Below, piece by piece: positions 32,962 through 41,916 of a DNA stretch of 64,000 nt (position 1 is the stretch's first letter; each line of letters begins with the position of its first letter). The translations under genes were made by a program, and so were the position numbers. The notes beneath the pieces were generated by a model, which saw only the letters and a list, made by a program, of their open reading frames with translations, had not been told where the DNA came from and searched no databases. Origin of the DNA: Phycisphaerae bacterium (GTDB lineage Bacteria > Planctomycetota > Phycisphaerae > Tepidisphaerales > Tepidisphaeraceae); NCBI GenBank assembly GCA_025924315.1, contig JAICIO010000016.1, positions 1-64,000 on the forward strand. Direction: 5' to 3'.

Positions 32962-35123
32962 GGCGTTGGGCGCCGCGGACGCCAGGTGAGTGACATCGCC
33001 AGGAAGACCGTCGCGAGCGACATCGCCGGTTCTGGAACCGTGACCAGCAGATCGATGCTGTGCGCCGCCGTGTTGTTGAGGAACGTGTAGGTGAAGCCGT
33101 TCGGAACAGACCCGGTCGATAGATTGGCGATCGAACCGGCGAATGAGCCGTTGTAAGCAAGCAGCGGATACTCGCCGGCGCCGAATCCGGTCGCTGCAGT
33201 GATGGAAACGATGCCTCCATTCACGGTGAGCCCGTCGGTGCTCGTTATGATCGTTTTGTCGCTCGCCGCGGGGGTGCCGAGCTCGTAATCGAGATTTGAA
33301 TTGGAGGCGAGCGTCAGGCTGCCAACCGTCAATACGCCGACACTTGTGCCGGGCGTGAGATGTCCGCCGGTGTTGATTGTGACTGTGCCGGTGATCGTGC
33401 CGTTTCCGCCCAAGCCTGCGCCGGAGGCGACATTTACCGGGCCGGTTCCCGTTGCCGAGCCGGATGAGTTGCCGGCGATCAGCGTCCCGACGTTCACGTT
33501 CGTGATTCCCGCGTAAGTGTTCGCGCCCGAGAGCGTCAGCTTCCCAGCCGCGACTTTGTAAACGGAACCACTTCCCGAGATCACTCCGCCGTAGCTGATG
33601 TTCTCGACGCGGTTGAAGGTGAGCGTTGAGTTGTTCACGACGTCGGAAACGATCGATCCCGGCTCGCCGGCATTTCCTTGGCCGATCATCAACGTGCCCG
33701 AAGAAATGGTCGTCGTGCCGGTGTAGAGATTGTCCGAAACGAGGCGAACGGTGGCGCTGCTGGTATTGGCGACGACGAGTTGGCCCGCCCCCGAAAAAAC
33801 ATCGAAGAAGGACTTATTCGATCCTCGCTCGAACTTGAACGTCGCGCCCGCGTCGATCACGACCGACGACGGAGTCGCAAGCGTTCCCGGCAGCAAGCCG
33901 TTCGATCCGTTTTGTCCGAGTTGCAGAATCCCCTCGTGTACGCGCGTTCCGCCCGCCCAGGTCGCGGCTGAGTTGTTGAGCACCAGTACGCCTGTGCCCC
34001 ATTTGCCCATCGTGCCCGCACCCGAAATGGCTCCCCCATCGAAGGTCTGGATCCACGCGCCGGTATCGAGCGTGCCACAGCCCGAGCCGATGATCAGATT
34101 TCGCTGAAACGTGTATCCGCCGGACTCAGAGCGAATCTCGCCACTATCGAGCTTGATCGAGAGAATGGCTCCGCCCGCACCGGTTTCGCTGCCGAGTTCT
34201 CCACCCGTCGGCGTGACGGTGCCCGATGTCTGCACGATCGCGCCGCCGGTCAGCGTAAGGTTGATCGACCCGGCCGGCAGATTGCTCCCGAATGGATTGA
34301 TGCTGGCGAGCTTGTCCGTGCCGAGAACCAGAATCCCCGGATTCGGACCGGAGTTCGTCACCAGCAGTGACCCCGGCCCGCCCTGGATCGAACCATACCA
34401 GAACACGCTATGGCCATTCGTGTCGATGACGCCGTCGCCGAGATTGGATGAGTTGTTCGTGTTCACCTTCGTGCGACGGTTGATGCTCATCGTCCCATCT
34501 GCGTCGAACTGGATGGTGGATTGGTTGAGTTGGATATCGGTGACCGTGTTTCGCGCCGTGTCGGGAAGCGGCGCTCCCAACGCCGTGTCGGCGCTGATGC
34601 GCAGCGTTCCGCCGTCGATTCGCCATCCGCCTTCGCTCGACGTCGCGGTGTTGGTGTTCGATGTGTTGCCGAGCACCAGCGTTCCCGCGCCGATCTTGTC
34701 CATCGTGGCGGTGCCCGCGATCGTTGAATCGATCATTGCGGTGACGCCCGCGTCGACGTTGTAATTCGCGGGCGTCGGGCCCATCGTGAGCGTCCCACCG
34801 CTCAAGATGTAGCCGTCGGATTTGAAGGAGACGGACGCCGCAGATTGCCCCGCGCCGAGTGTGACCGTTCCCGCAGTTCCCGTGAAGATCGCATCCGAGC
34901 CTGCCGACCAGGCGACGTCGCTTACGCCGTTAAACCAGGTTGAAGTGTCCCACGTGCCGGTCCCACCGAGGCCAGCGCCGGTCGAGGTGTTGTTTCCCGC
35001 CGCCGTCGCGTCCGGATCCCAATACAGCGCGGCCCGCGCAGATGTTGTCACCAGTGCCAACACAATCAGCGCGCAGAACCAACTCGCTGCTCGCGGAAAC
35101 GGCGTCGCTGCTGGTCGCATCAT
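32958..35123 (-). CDS. Autotransporter-type beta-strand repeat protein with PEP-CTERM end
   Basis: About 721 residues. A signal peptide (WFCALIVLALVTTSARA) is followed by a long passenger of Gly/Thr/Ser-rich strands typical of the autotransporter-associated beta-strand repeat (units such as TTTISSGTLMIGQGN and KVAAGKLTLSGANTYAGIT), which form a right-handed beta-helix or solenoid. The end is PEPAMSLATVFLAMSLTWRPRR, a PEP-CTERM sorting signal, so it is exported by exosortase and not by a beta-barrel translocator, which is absent. GGAG seven bases before the ATG at 35123 fixes the start. The stop codon lies inside a P1 repeat. Confidence 0.82.
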   Translation of the reverse strand: MMRPAATPFPRAASWFCALIVLALVTTSARAALYWDPDATAAGNNTSTGAGLGGTGTWDTSTWFNGVSDVAWSAGSDAIFTGTAGTVTLGAGQSAASVSFKSDGYILSGGTLTMGPTPANYNVDAGVTAMIDSTIAGTATMDKIGAGTLVLGNTSNTNTATSSEGGWRIDGGTLRISADTALGAPLPDTARNTVTDIQLNQSTIQFDADGTMSINRRTKVNTNNSSNLGDGVIDTNGHSVFWYGSIQGGPGSLLVTNSGPNPGILVLGTDKLASINPFGSNLPAGSINLTLTGGAIVQTSGTVTPTGGELGSETGAGGAILSIKLDSGEIRSESGGYTFQRNLIIGSGCGTLDTGAWIQTFDGGAISGAGTMGKWGTGVLVLNNSAATWAGGTRVHEGILQLGQNGSNGLLPGTLATPSSVVIDAGATFKFERGSNKSFFDVFSGAGQLVVANTSSATVRLVSDNLYTGTTTISSGTLMIGQGNAGEPGSIVSDVVNNSTLTFNRVENISYGGVISGSGSVYKVAAGKLTLSGANTYAGITNVNVGTLIAGNSSGSATGTGPVNVASGAGLGGNGTITGTVTINTGGHLTPGTSVGVLTVGSLTLASNSNLDYELGTPAASDKTIITSTDGLTVNGGIVSITAATGFGAGEYPLLAYNGSFAGSIANLSTGSVPNGFTYTFLNNTAAHSIDLLVTVPEPAMSLATVFLAMSLTWRPRRPTP

Positions 35124-35209
35124 CTCCTGGCTCCGAAACAACTCCCAAACGCACTATACCGCGCCAGCCGAGGCGGGATGCAAGTATACTTTCGCCCATA
35201 CCGACGAAT

Positions 35210-36754
35210 ATGGAATCTTCCGCGATTGGCTCTTTTCTGCCCCGACCGACGAGCGATTCGCGTCGTCGTAAACATCTCGTGCTGCTGGGGTTGATTCTCG
35301 CGCTCGCGGCCGCGTTGCGGTTCTTTCAGATCTCACGCGACGCGCTTTGGCACGACGAGGCCTATTCGCTCCAGGCAATTACCGGGCACAACTACCGGTA
35401 CATGCACTTGCCCGCAAATGTCATGATTCCAGCCGGGGAGATTGATCTTTTCCGTCGCGATCGGCCGGTCTGGGCGATCTGGACTTCACTTCGCGAAGAC
35501 ACCTTTCCGCCGTTGTATTACGTGTTGCTACGACTGTGGGTGAACGCCTTCGGCGATTCGGACGTCGCGCTTCGGATTCCCAGCGTGGTGCTGTCCGTCG
35601 CCGCCGTCGCGGTCTTCTTTGATGTCGTGCGACTGATGAACGGGGCAAACTATGCGCTTTGGGGCGCGCTGGTGATGGCGATCGCGGGCGCGCAGATCCA
35701 GATGTCGCACGAGGTGCGCGCGTACGCGCTCGTGCTCCTGCTTTCGCTTCTCGCGTGCGACGCGATCGTTCGCATCGAGCGCTTTGGGCCGAGCATCCCG
35801 CGCGCTCTCGCACTCGCCGCGGCATGCTATGGAGTGATGCTCACGCATTATTTCGCGTATCCGGTCGTCGCCGCGCTCGCGCTCTATGCGGTGCTTCGTC
35901 TGCGCGATGGCGCCCGCGGATATGCGCTTTGCGCCCTGCTCTGTGCCGTCGTCTTGATCGTCACCACGTGGTTGCCGTTTCTCGTTCAACAAATGCGCGA
36001 TTATCCGCCCGGGCGTGATTTTGCGACGGACGCGGGACCGCACTACTTGTGGGACGGGATAAATCGTCTCGCTCAACTGCCCAATCGCATGCTGAGCAAT
36101 GTCAACGAGCGGGCGACGCTGCCGCTTGTCGCGGGGCTGCTCTTTCTTTTCGTGCCGGCGATCATCGCCCTGGGCCGCCGTGAGGCGCTGCTGTGGATTC
36201 TAATCCTTGTCTGCGTCGTCGGCTCGGTTTTCGCGATCGATCTGCTGCGCCACACCAGCCAGCTGCATTACGTTCGCTACATTTTCACCGCCACGCCCGC
36301 GCTCTACGCGCTTCTCGTCACACTTGGCGGGACATCAAAACTTCGGTGGGTTATCCCGCCGCTCATTGCTTTCGCCGCCGTGACGTCGCTGCCGTATGTC
36401 GTCTGGCCCTACCATCACGACGCCGACGATTGGCGCGCGATCGCCAATCGGATCAACAACTCCACGCGAGCAGACGAATTGCTGGTCTTTCACGGAACCG
36501 GAAAGGGCCTGCCCAGCTCGCGAGCGCTGTTGCTCTGTGTCAGCCGCTATCTGAGCGCGCCGCACCCGATCATGATTATCGACGACGATCGTCCGAGCGC
36601 GCAGGCGATCGCGGCGCTGGCGCAGCGCGATCACTTCTGGCTCATCTCCAAACATCAAAGCGCAGCCGACACCTTCCCCGGTGGGCGCGATCTTCAAACC
36701 TACTTCTATCCCGGCATATGCTCAGTGTGGGATGTTTCAACGCACGCGAGATGA
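35210..36754 (+). CDS. GT39-like membrane glycosyltransferase
   Basis: About 514 residues, multi-pass, of the PMT/ArnT clan. The first periplasmic loop carries ALWHDEAYSLQAI, the paired acidic DE motif of the active site, and later LREDTFPPLYYVLLRLW, typical of this clan. It is expected to transfer a lipid-linked sugar to a protein or lipid on the outer face of the inner membrane. The ATG at 35210 is chosen because the first helix (VLLGLILALAAALRFF) follows directly; the longer frame reaching back to 34940 only crosses the start of the divergent neighbour. Acceptor unknown. Confidence 0.85.
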   Translation: MESSAIGSFLPRPTSDSRRRKHLVLLGLILALAAALRFFQISRDALWHDEAYSLQAITGHNYRYMHLPANVMIPAGEIDLFRRDRPVWAIWTSLREDTFPPLYYVLLRLWVNAFGDSDVALRIPSVVLSVAAVAVFFDVVRLMNGANYALWGALVMAIAGAQIQMSHEVRAYALVLLLSLLACDAIVRIERFGPSIPRALALAAACYGVMLTHYFAYPVVAALALYAVLRLRDGARGYALCALLCAVVLIVTTWLPFLVQQMRDYPPGRDFATDAGPHYLWDGINRLAQLPNRMLSNVNERATLPLVAGLLFLFVPAIIALGRREALLWILILVCVVGSVFAIDLLRHTSQLHYVRYIFTATPALYALLVTLGGTSKLRWVIPPLIAFAAVTSLPYVVWPYHHDADDWRAIANRINNSTRADELLVFHGTGKGLPSSRALLLCVSRYLSAPHPIMIIDDDRPSAQAIAALAQRDHFWLISKHQSAADTFPGGRDLQTYFYPGICSVWDVSTHAR

Positions 36755-36761
36755 CTCTTCC

Positions 36762-36830
36762 CGTTTACCCGCGAGCTTGCTCGCGTTGCTTTTGCGCCAC
36801 AAAAACTCGCGAGCAAGCTCGCGGCTAAAC
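36762..36830. repeat. P8 palindrome, copy 2, convergent gap
   Basis: GTTTACCCGCGAGCTTGC on the left and GAGCAAGCTCGCGGCTAAAC on the right; near-perfect. Between the glycosyltransferase and the ferritin-like gene. Confidence 0.85.
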
Positions 36831-36841
36831 GGTGCTGTACA

Positions 36842-37288
36842 TCAAGCTTCGCCCGCGTCCGGCGGATCGATCCCCAGCGCCGTTGCCAAATCGATTAAGT
36901 GATCCTGCTCCTGCACCAGGATCTCGCGGATCGTTTCGCTCAACGCATATTCGTGAAGCTGCTCCGCCTGCTTGAGCCGCGTGCGGTAATTCGCGATCGT
37001 CACGCGCTCGTTCTCCAGGTCGAACTTGAGCATCTGCTCCGCCTTGTCGCTCGTCTTTACCGGCACCGGCGTGACGCTCGGCATTCCGCCGAGATAATCG
37101 ATCTGCTTCGCGATCTTCAGTGCGTGATCGAGCTCTTCCTTCGCGTGCGACTCCAGTTCCTTCGCGATCTGCATATACGCGGCGCCTTTCAGCACCTGGC
37201 TGTAATTCACATACGAGATGATCGCCTGATATTCCCGCGAAAGATCTTCGTTCAAAAGCTTGATGAGCTCTTTTCGGTCGAGTGCCAT
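36842..37288 (-). CDS. Ferritin-like (bacterioferritin-type) diiron protein
   Basis: 148-residue four-helix bundle. Metal ligands expected of the ferritin superfamily are visible: Glu in LSREYQAIISY (helix 1), ELESHAKEELDHA (helix 2, ExxH type), a Glu in ENERVTIANY (helix 3) and EQDHLIDL (helix 4, ExxH). It is shorter than standard bacterioferritin (about 158) and lacks an obvious haem methionine, so it may be a bacterioferritin-like or rubrerythrin-core protein handling iron or peroxide. Divergent from the UvrA2 gene, so the two may share a 110-base control region. Confidence 0.82.
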   Translation of the reverse strand: MALDRKELIKLLNEDLSREYQAIISYVNYSQVLKGAAYMQIAKELESHAKEELDHALKIAKQIDYLGGMPSVTPVPVKTSDKAEQMLKFDLENERVTIANYRTRLKQAEQLHEYALSETIREILVQEQDHLIDLATALGIDPPDAGEA

Positions 37289-37398
37289 AGCCGTTCTCCT
37301 TTGTGGTCGAACAATGTACGGCGCGGCGTTCGGATTGTGGAAGGGCCATTTCGTTATGGACGTTCCGCGATGATTGCAAAGCCAGTTACATTCCCGTG

Positions 37399-39972
37399 AT
37401 GCGAGTTGTTGCTCAGCGAAAAGCTCCGCCGCGCGTCAACGGGGAGCATGTGAAGGCGAATGGTTTCAGCGGTTTTGTCGACGTTCGCGGGGCGCGCGAG
37501 CACAATCTGAAAAACGTCAATTTGAAGATTCCGCGGGATGCGCTCGTGGTATTCACCGGCGTTTCCGGTTCAGGAAAATCCTCGCTCGCGTTCGGCACGC
37601 TTTATGCCGAAGCGCAACGTCGTTATCTCGAATCGGTCGCGCCGTATGCGCGTCGTCTCTTCCACCAGATGGGCCCGCCGCAGGTGGATGAGATCGACGG
37701 ACTTCCACCGGCGGTGGCGCTTCAGCAGCAGCGCGGCTCGCCGACAACGCGCTCCAGCGTCGGTAGTGTGACGACGCTCTCGAATCTCTTGCGCATGCTC
37801 TATTCGCGCGCCGGCGAGTACCCGCCGGGGCAATCGATCCTCTACGCCGAATCCTTCTCGCCCAACACGCCCGAAGGCGCCTGCCCGAAATGCCACGGGC
37901 TCGGCCGAATCTACGACGTCACCGAAAAGTCCATGGTGCCCGACGACACCAAAACCATCCGCGAGCGCGCGATCGCGGCCTGGCCACCCGCGTGGCACGG
38001 GCAAAACCTCCGCGACATCGTCACCACGCTCGGCATCGACATCGATGTGCCGTGGAAAGATCTGCCCAAGAAGACGCGCGATTGGCTGCTCTTCACCGAC
38101 GAGCAACCGCAGGTGCCGGTCTATGCGGGCTGGGATCTGGATGAAGTGAAGAGGGCGCTCAAGCGCAAGGAAGAACCCAGTTACATGGGCACCTTCACCG
38201 GCGCGAAGAAGTACGTGCTCGAAACATTCGCGAAGACCGAAAGCGCCTCGATGAAGAAACGCGTGGCGCAGTACATGGTCAGCGCCGAGTGCCCCGAATG
38301 TCATGGCAAACGTCTTCGCCCAGAGGCGCTGCGAATCAAGTTCGCGGGAATGGACATCACCGATATCTCGCGCGAGCCGCTCAAGCGTTTGGCGAAGTTA
38401 TTTGAGCCATACGCCAAGGAGGGCGCATCCGTTTTGAGGAAGTTGACCGCGGATCACCCGGAAAAGGCAGTCGTCACGCAGCGGATCGCGGAAGATCTGT
38501 GCGCGCGACTCGATGTGCTGCTTGAACTCGGCCTCGGTTATCTCACACTCGAGCGCAGTACGCCGACGCTTTCGCCCGGCGAATTGCAGCGATTGCGCCT
38601 CGCGACGCAGGTGCGGTCGAATCTCTTTGGCGTGGTGTATGTGCTCGACGAGCCGTCCGCTGGGCTGCATCCGGTTGATACCGAAGCCCTGCTGGCGGCC
38701 CTCGATCGACTCAAAGCCTCGGGCAATTCGCTCTTCGTCGTCGAGCACGAGATCGACGTGATTCGCCACGCGGACTGGATCGTCGACGTGGGACCCGCCG
38801 CGGGCGAGCATGGCGGGGAAATTCTCTACAGCGGCCCGCCGGCGGGTTTGGAAGACGTCAAAGACTCGCGCACGCGGCGGTATCTGTTCGGCGATCAGAA
38901 AATCGCGCCGCGCATGCCGCGAAAGCCGAAGGGGCATCTTCGCCTCGAAGGAATCGCGCGAAACAATCTGCAGAACCTCGACGTCGAATTTCCGCTCGGC
39001 GTGATGTGCGCGATCACCGGCGTCTCCGGTTCGGGCAAGTCGAGCCTCATCAGCCAGGCGCTGGTCGAGCTGGTTTGCGATCAACTCGGTCATCACGTTT
39101 CGCCCGAAGAGGAAGAAGATGGCGAGGCGCTGGAGCGAGGCCCGGCGATTCCGACCGGCGGACGAATCGCCAGCGGGATGGAGCAGATCAAGCGACTGGT
39201 ACGCGTCGATCAGAAACCGATCGGCCGCACGCCACGCTCGAATCTCGCGACGTACACCGGGTTGTTTGATTACGTGCGCAAGCTGTTCGCCGACACGAAA
39301 GCGGCCAAGGCGCGCCATTACGACGCGGGCCGATTCTCTTTCAACGTCGCGAAAGGCCGCTGCGAGAATTGCCAGGGCGAAGGTTTTGTGTTCGTCGAGT
39401 TGCTCTTCCTGCCGAGCGTTTACGCGCCGTGCCCCGTCTGTCACGGCTCGCGCTACAACGCCAAGACGCTCGAGATCAAATATCGCGAAAAGAATATCGC
39501 GGAGGTGCTTCATCTGACCGTCGATGCCGCCTTCGAATTCTTTCAGGACGAGCCGCATCTGCAGCGGTCGCTCGATGTGCTGCGGCAGGTCGGCCTCGGC
39601 TACATTCGCCTCGGTCAGCCCGCGACCGAACTCTCCGGCGGCGAAGCGCAGCGCATTAAGCTCGCGACCGAGCTTCAGCGCATGAGCCGCGGAAATACGC
39701 TCTACATTCTCGATGAGCCGACGACGGGATTGCATCCGTCGGATGTGGAAAAGCTCGTGAAACAGCTCGATGGTTTGGTTGAAGCGGGAAATACGGTGAT
39801 TGTCGTCGAGCACGACATGCACGTCGTCGCGCACAGCGATTGGGTGATCGACATCGGCCCCGGCGCCGGCGACGAAGGCGGAAAGATCGTCGCGCAAGGT
39901 CCGCCGAGCGCCATCGCGAAATCACAACGGTCTCGCACGGCTCCGTACCTCGCAGAATTTGTAGGAGTATGA
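37399..39972 (+). CDS. UvrA2-type ABC ATPase
   Basis: 857 residues; two ABC modules. Walker A motifs: [17 protein letters not shown] (N-terminal) and [16 protein letters not shown] (C-terminal). ABC signatures: [12 protein letters not shown] and [12 protein letters not shown]. Zinc-finger pairs: CPKCHGLG and CENCQGEG...CPVCHG. Full-length UvrA is about 940 residues; the shorter length, with the first zinc finger following a shortened signature domain ([12 protein letters not shown]), fits the class II (UvrA2) type that lacks the UvrB-binding domain. UvrA2 proteins are linked to DNA-damage or drug tolerance. Start at ATG 37399; a longer frame from 37303 is not conserved. Confidence 0.92.
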   Translation: MRVVAQRKAPPRVNGEHVKANGFSGFVDVRGAREHNLKNVNLKIPRDALVVFTGVSGSGKSSLAFGTLYAEAQRRYLESVAPYARRLFHQMGPPQVDEIDGLPPAVALQQQRGSPTTRSSVGSVTTLSNLLRMLYSRAGEYPPGQSILYAESFSPNTPEGACPKCHGLGRIYDVTEKSMVPDDTKTIRERAIAAWPPAWHGQNLRDIVTTLGIDIDVPWKDLPKKTRDWLLFTDEQPQVPVYAGWDLDEVKRALKRKEEPSYMGTFTGAKKYVLETFAKTESASMKKRVAQYMVSAECPECHGKRLRPEALRIKFAGMDITDISREPLKRLAKLFEPYAKEGASVLRKLTADHPEKAVVTQRIAEDLCARLDVLLELGLGYLTLERSTPTLSPGELQRLRLATQVRSNLFGVVYVLDEPSAGLHPVDTEALLAALDRLKASGNSLFVVEHEIDVIRHADWIVDVGPAAGEHGGEILYSGPPAGLEDVKDSRTRRYLFGDQKIAPRMPRKPKGHLRLEGIARNNLQNLDVEFPLGVMCAITGVSGSGKSSLISQALVELVCDQLGHHVSPEEEEDGEALERGPAIPTGGRIASGMEQIKRLVRVDQKPIGRTPRSNLATYTGLFDYVRKLFADTKAAKARHYDAGRFSFNVAKGRCENCQGEGFVFVELLFLPSVYAPCPVCHGSRYNAKTLEIKYREKNIAEVLHLTVDAAFEFFQDEPHLQRSLDVLRQVGLGYIRLGQPATELSGGEAQRIKLATELQRMSRGNTLYILDEPTTGLHPSDVEKLVKQLDGLVEAGNTVIVVEHDMHVVAHSDWVIDIGPGAGDEGGKIVAQGPPSAIAKSQRSRTAPYLAEFVGV

Positions 39973-39983
39973 AGACATCGTTG

Positions 39984-40042
39984 GTGACACGGGCTTCTAG
40001 CCCGTGCGAGCGGCGTCAGCGCGGGCTAGAAGCCCGCGTCAC
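39984..40042. repeat. P11 palindrome (GTGACACGGGCTTC)
   Basis: GTGACACGGGCTTCTAGCCCG and CGGGCTAGAAGCCCGCGTCAC. Two short hairpins within one inverted repeat, 11 bases after the UvrA2 stop and 25 before the next gene start. Single copy. Confidence 0.8.
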
Positions 40043-40067
40043 GATCACGTCGAAGAAAGGAAAAGAA

Positions 40068-40754
40068 TTGAAACCGTACATCATCTGCCACATGGTCACG
40101 ACGATCGACGGGAAGATCCTGCCGGATCGATGGGGAAAAATACCCGGACCCAAATCATCCGGTTCGCTCTTCGAAGACACCGCCGCGTCGTTTGGGATCG
40201 GGGCTTGGATCGTCGGCACCAAAACGCTCAAAGAATTTTCTCATCGCCCGTTCAAGCTCCCAGCGACGAAGGGAACGGTGGGGCTGGAGGACTTCGTCGC
40301 CCGTCCGGACGCGAAAACGCTCGCGATCGGCGTGGATGTCGATGGCAGCACGTTCTGGAAATCGGATGAAGTGGACGGCGATCACGTCGTGCTGCTGATT
40401 ACCGAGCGGACCACGCGCGCGTATCGCGCCCATCTTCGCGCCGCCAGCGTCTCGTATCTCGTCTGTGGGAAGCAAGAGGTTGATCTAAAGCGTGCCCTCG
40501 ACAAGCTGAGTCGCGCGTTCAGGCTCAAGAAGCTGATGCTGCAGGGCGGCGGAAAGATGAACGGATCATTCTTGAACGAAGGGCTGGTCGACGAGATCAG
40601 CCAGGTCATCGTGCCGGTCGTCGACGGCGGAATAGGCATTTCGAGTTTCTTCGACATCGTCGATCCACCCCCAAAGGCCGCGGCGCATCTGCGGCAGATG
40701 TCGTATAAGAAACTCCCCGGCGGGGTAAACTGGTTCCGCTATCGCGTGCTTTAG
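40068..40754 (+). CDS. RibD C-terminal-type/dihydrofolate reductase-like reductase
   Basis: 228 residues of the RibD-C/DHFR fold, NADPH-dependent reductases of pyrimidines or pteridines. The opening HMVTTIDGKI matches the conserved strand S-[LM]-DG of RibD-C, followed by an IVGTKTLKEF helix (nucleotide region) and LMLQGGGKMNGSFLNEGLVDEI, the family G-G-G cofactor loop. No deaminase domain is attached, so it is a stand-alone reductase, related to YyaP/YwjB-type proteins. The TTG start at 40068 follows AAAGGA seven bases upstream. Role beyond a reductase uncertain. Confidence 0.85.
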   Translation: MKPYIICHMVTTIDGKILPDRWGKIPGPKSSGSLFEDTAASFGIGAWIVGTKTLKEFSHRPFKLPATKGTVGLEDFVARPDAKTLAIGVDVDGSTFWKSDEVDGDHVVLLITERTTRAYRAHLRAASVSYLVCGKQEVDLKRALDKLSRAFRLKKLMLQGGGKMNGSFLNEGLVDEISQVIVPVVDGGIGISSFFDIVDPPPKAAAHLRQMSYKKLPGGVNWFRYRVL

Positions 40755-40775
40755 AACGACGCTGCGGAGGCCGCT

Positions 40776-40852
40776 GTCATCCTGAGTGAAGCGAAGAATC
40801 TGGCACTCATTGACCACGAAAAGGCCAGATTCTTCGCTTCACTCAGAATGAC
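40776..40852. repeat. P2 palindrome in convergent gap
   Basis: GTCATCCTGAGTGAAGCG and CTTCGCTTCACTCAGAATGAC arms around CAGATTC-type inner stem. No P3 insert here, so it shows the simple form of P2. Confidence 0.85.
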
Positions 40853-40913
40853 AATTCACCTGGTGTCCTCGAGCGCGAGTTGATGCGCAATGGTGTGAAC
40901 CGGACCCTGCAAA

Positions 40914-41864
40914 CTATCGGGTACTGCGATCGGCCTGCGGCGCGTCGCGCTCCATCGTCTGCGCTTCGATAAAAATCTTTCGCACATCTGGATGCTTTTC
41001 GCGGATGCGCTTTTCGAGGCGATCGACCGCGGCGGCGTGGTCGGCGGCGCTGAGGCCCTCGCGAAAGACAATGTCGAGCGTGAGCAGCACCTGGTGCGGG
41101 CCAAGTTGCATCGTCAGCGGGCGATCGACGCGGCGCACATCCGGGTCCTGCATCGCGATCTGGCGCATAGCCTGCACCGACCGCGGATCGGCGCTTTCGC
41201 CGACGAGCAGTCCGCGGCTTTCCCATGCGAGGAGGCACGCGACGATCGCCATCATAAAGCCGATGAGCACCGACGCGAGGCCGTCGAAGTACGGATTGTC
41301 GAACCGTCGCTCGAGAAAAATGCCGAAGAAAGCGAGGGTGATGCCGATCAGATCGGCCGCGTCTGCAAAGACAACGGTGTAAACGGTCGGATCCTTGCTT
41401 CGCCGAAAGGCCTGCCACCACCTCTCGTCGTCGCGCTTCTGCCGCGAGAATTCACGAATGCCGATGACGAACGATCCGATGCTGAACACCATCGAGATGC
41501 CCAGCACCCAATAGCTGATCGTCGGATGTTCGGTGCGCTGCGGACGAATGAGATGTTGAACGCCTTCGTACGTGCTCATGCCTCCGCCGACGCCGAAGAT
41601 CACCATCGCGACGAGCAGCGACCAGAAATAAATCTCGCGGCCATAGCCAAAAGGATGGTCTTCATCCGGCGGGCGCGCCGCGCGTTTCTCGCCGACGAGC
41701 AGCAGGCAGCTGTTGGCGGTGTCGATGACCGAGTGAATGGCCTCCGACAACATCGACGAGCTGCCACTGACGCCCGCGGCGATGAACTTCGCGATTGCAA
41801 TCGCGGCGTCTGCAGCGATGGCGCCCCAGATGACAAGCCGGTTTCCGCTCATCGCACTGTGCAT
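40914..41864 (-). CDS. Cation diffusion facilitator (CDF) transporter
   Basis: About 316 residues, six helices. The CDF metal site is visible: SSMLSEAIHSVIDTAN (helix 2) and VFADAADLIGITLAF (helix 5), each with Asp/His at the right spacing. The loop DEDHPFGYGREIYFW is the conserved HPFGYGR block of the Fe/Zn- and Zn-CDF subclass. The C-terminal cytoplasmic domain (VDRPLTMQLGPHQVLLTLD...) is the metal-sensing ferredoxin-like fold. Exports Zn, Fe or Mn in exchange for protons. The start could be 41864 or 41852, neither with a good ribosome binding site. Divergent from the TIM-barrel gene. Confidence 0.9.
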   Translation of the reverse strand: MHSAMSGNRLVIWGAIAADAAIAIAKFIAAGVSGSSSMLSEAIHSVIDTANSCLLLVGEKRAARPPDEDHPFGYGREIYFWSLLVAMVIFGVGGGMSTYEGVQHLIRPQRTEHPTISYWVLGISMVFSIGSFVIGIREFSRQKRDDERWWQAFRRSKDPTVYTVVFADAADLIGITLAFFGIFLERRFDNPYFDGLASVLIGFMMAIVACLLAWESRGLLVGESADPRSVQAMRQIAMQDPDVRRVDRPLTMQLGPHQVLLTLDIVFREGLSAADHAAAVDRLEKRIREKHPDVRKIFIEAQTMERDAPQADRSTR

Positions 41865-41916
41865 ACCGCGCCCGCGGCGCGTTGTGAGCGTCCGTTTCGC
41901 GCGCGACAATGGCCGG

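Noticed and set aside
34940-35209. Upstream extension of the second glycosyltransferase
   Set aside because: It crosses the start region of the divergent gene and is Arg/Ser-rich without a helix.
37303-37398. Longer start for the UvrA2-type protein
   Set aside because: The extra 32 residues cross the divergent promoter region and are not like UvrA N-termini.
38398-39897. 499-codon minus-strand open frame
   Set aside because: Antisense of the UvrA2-type gene.
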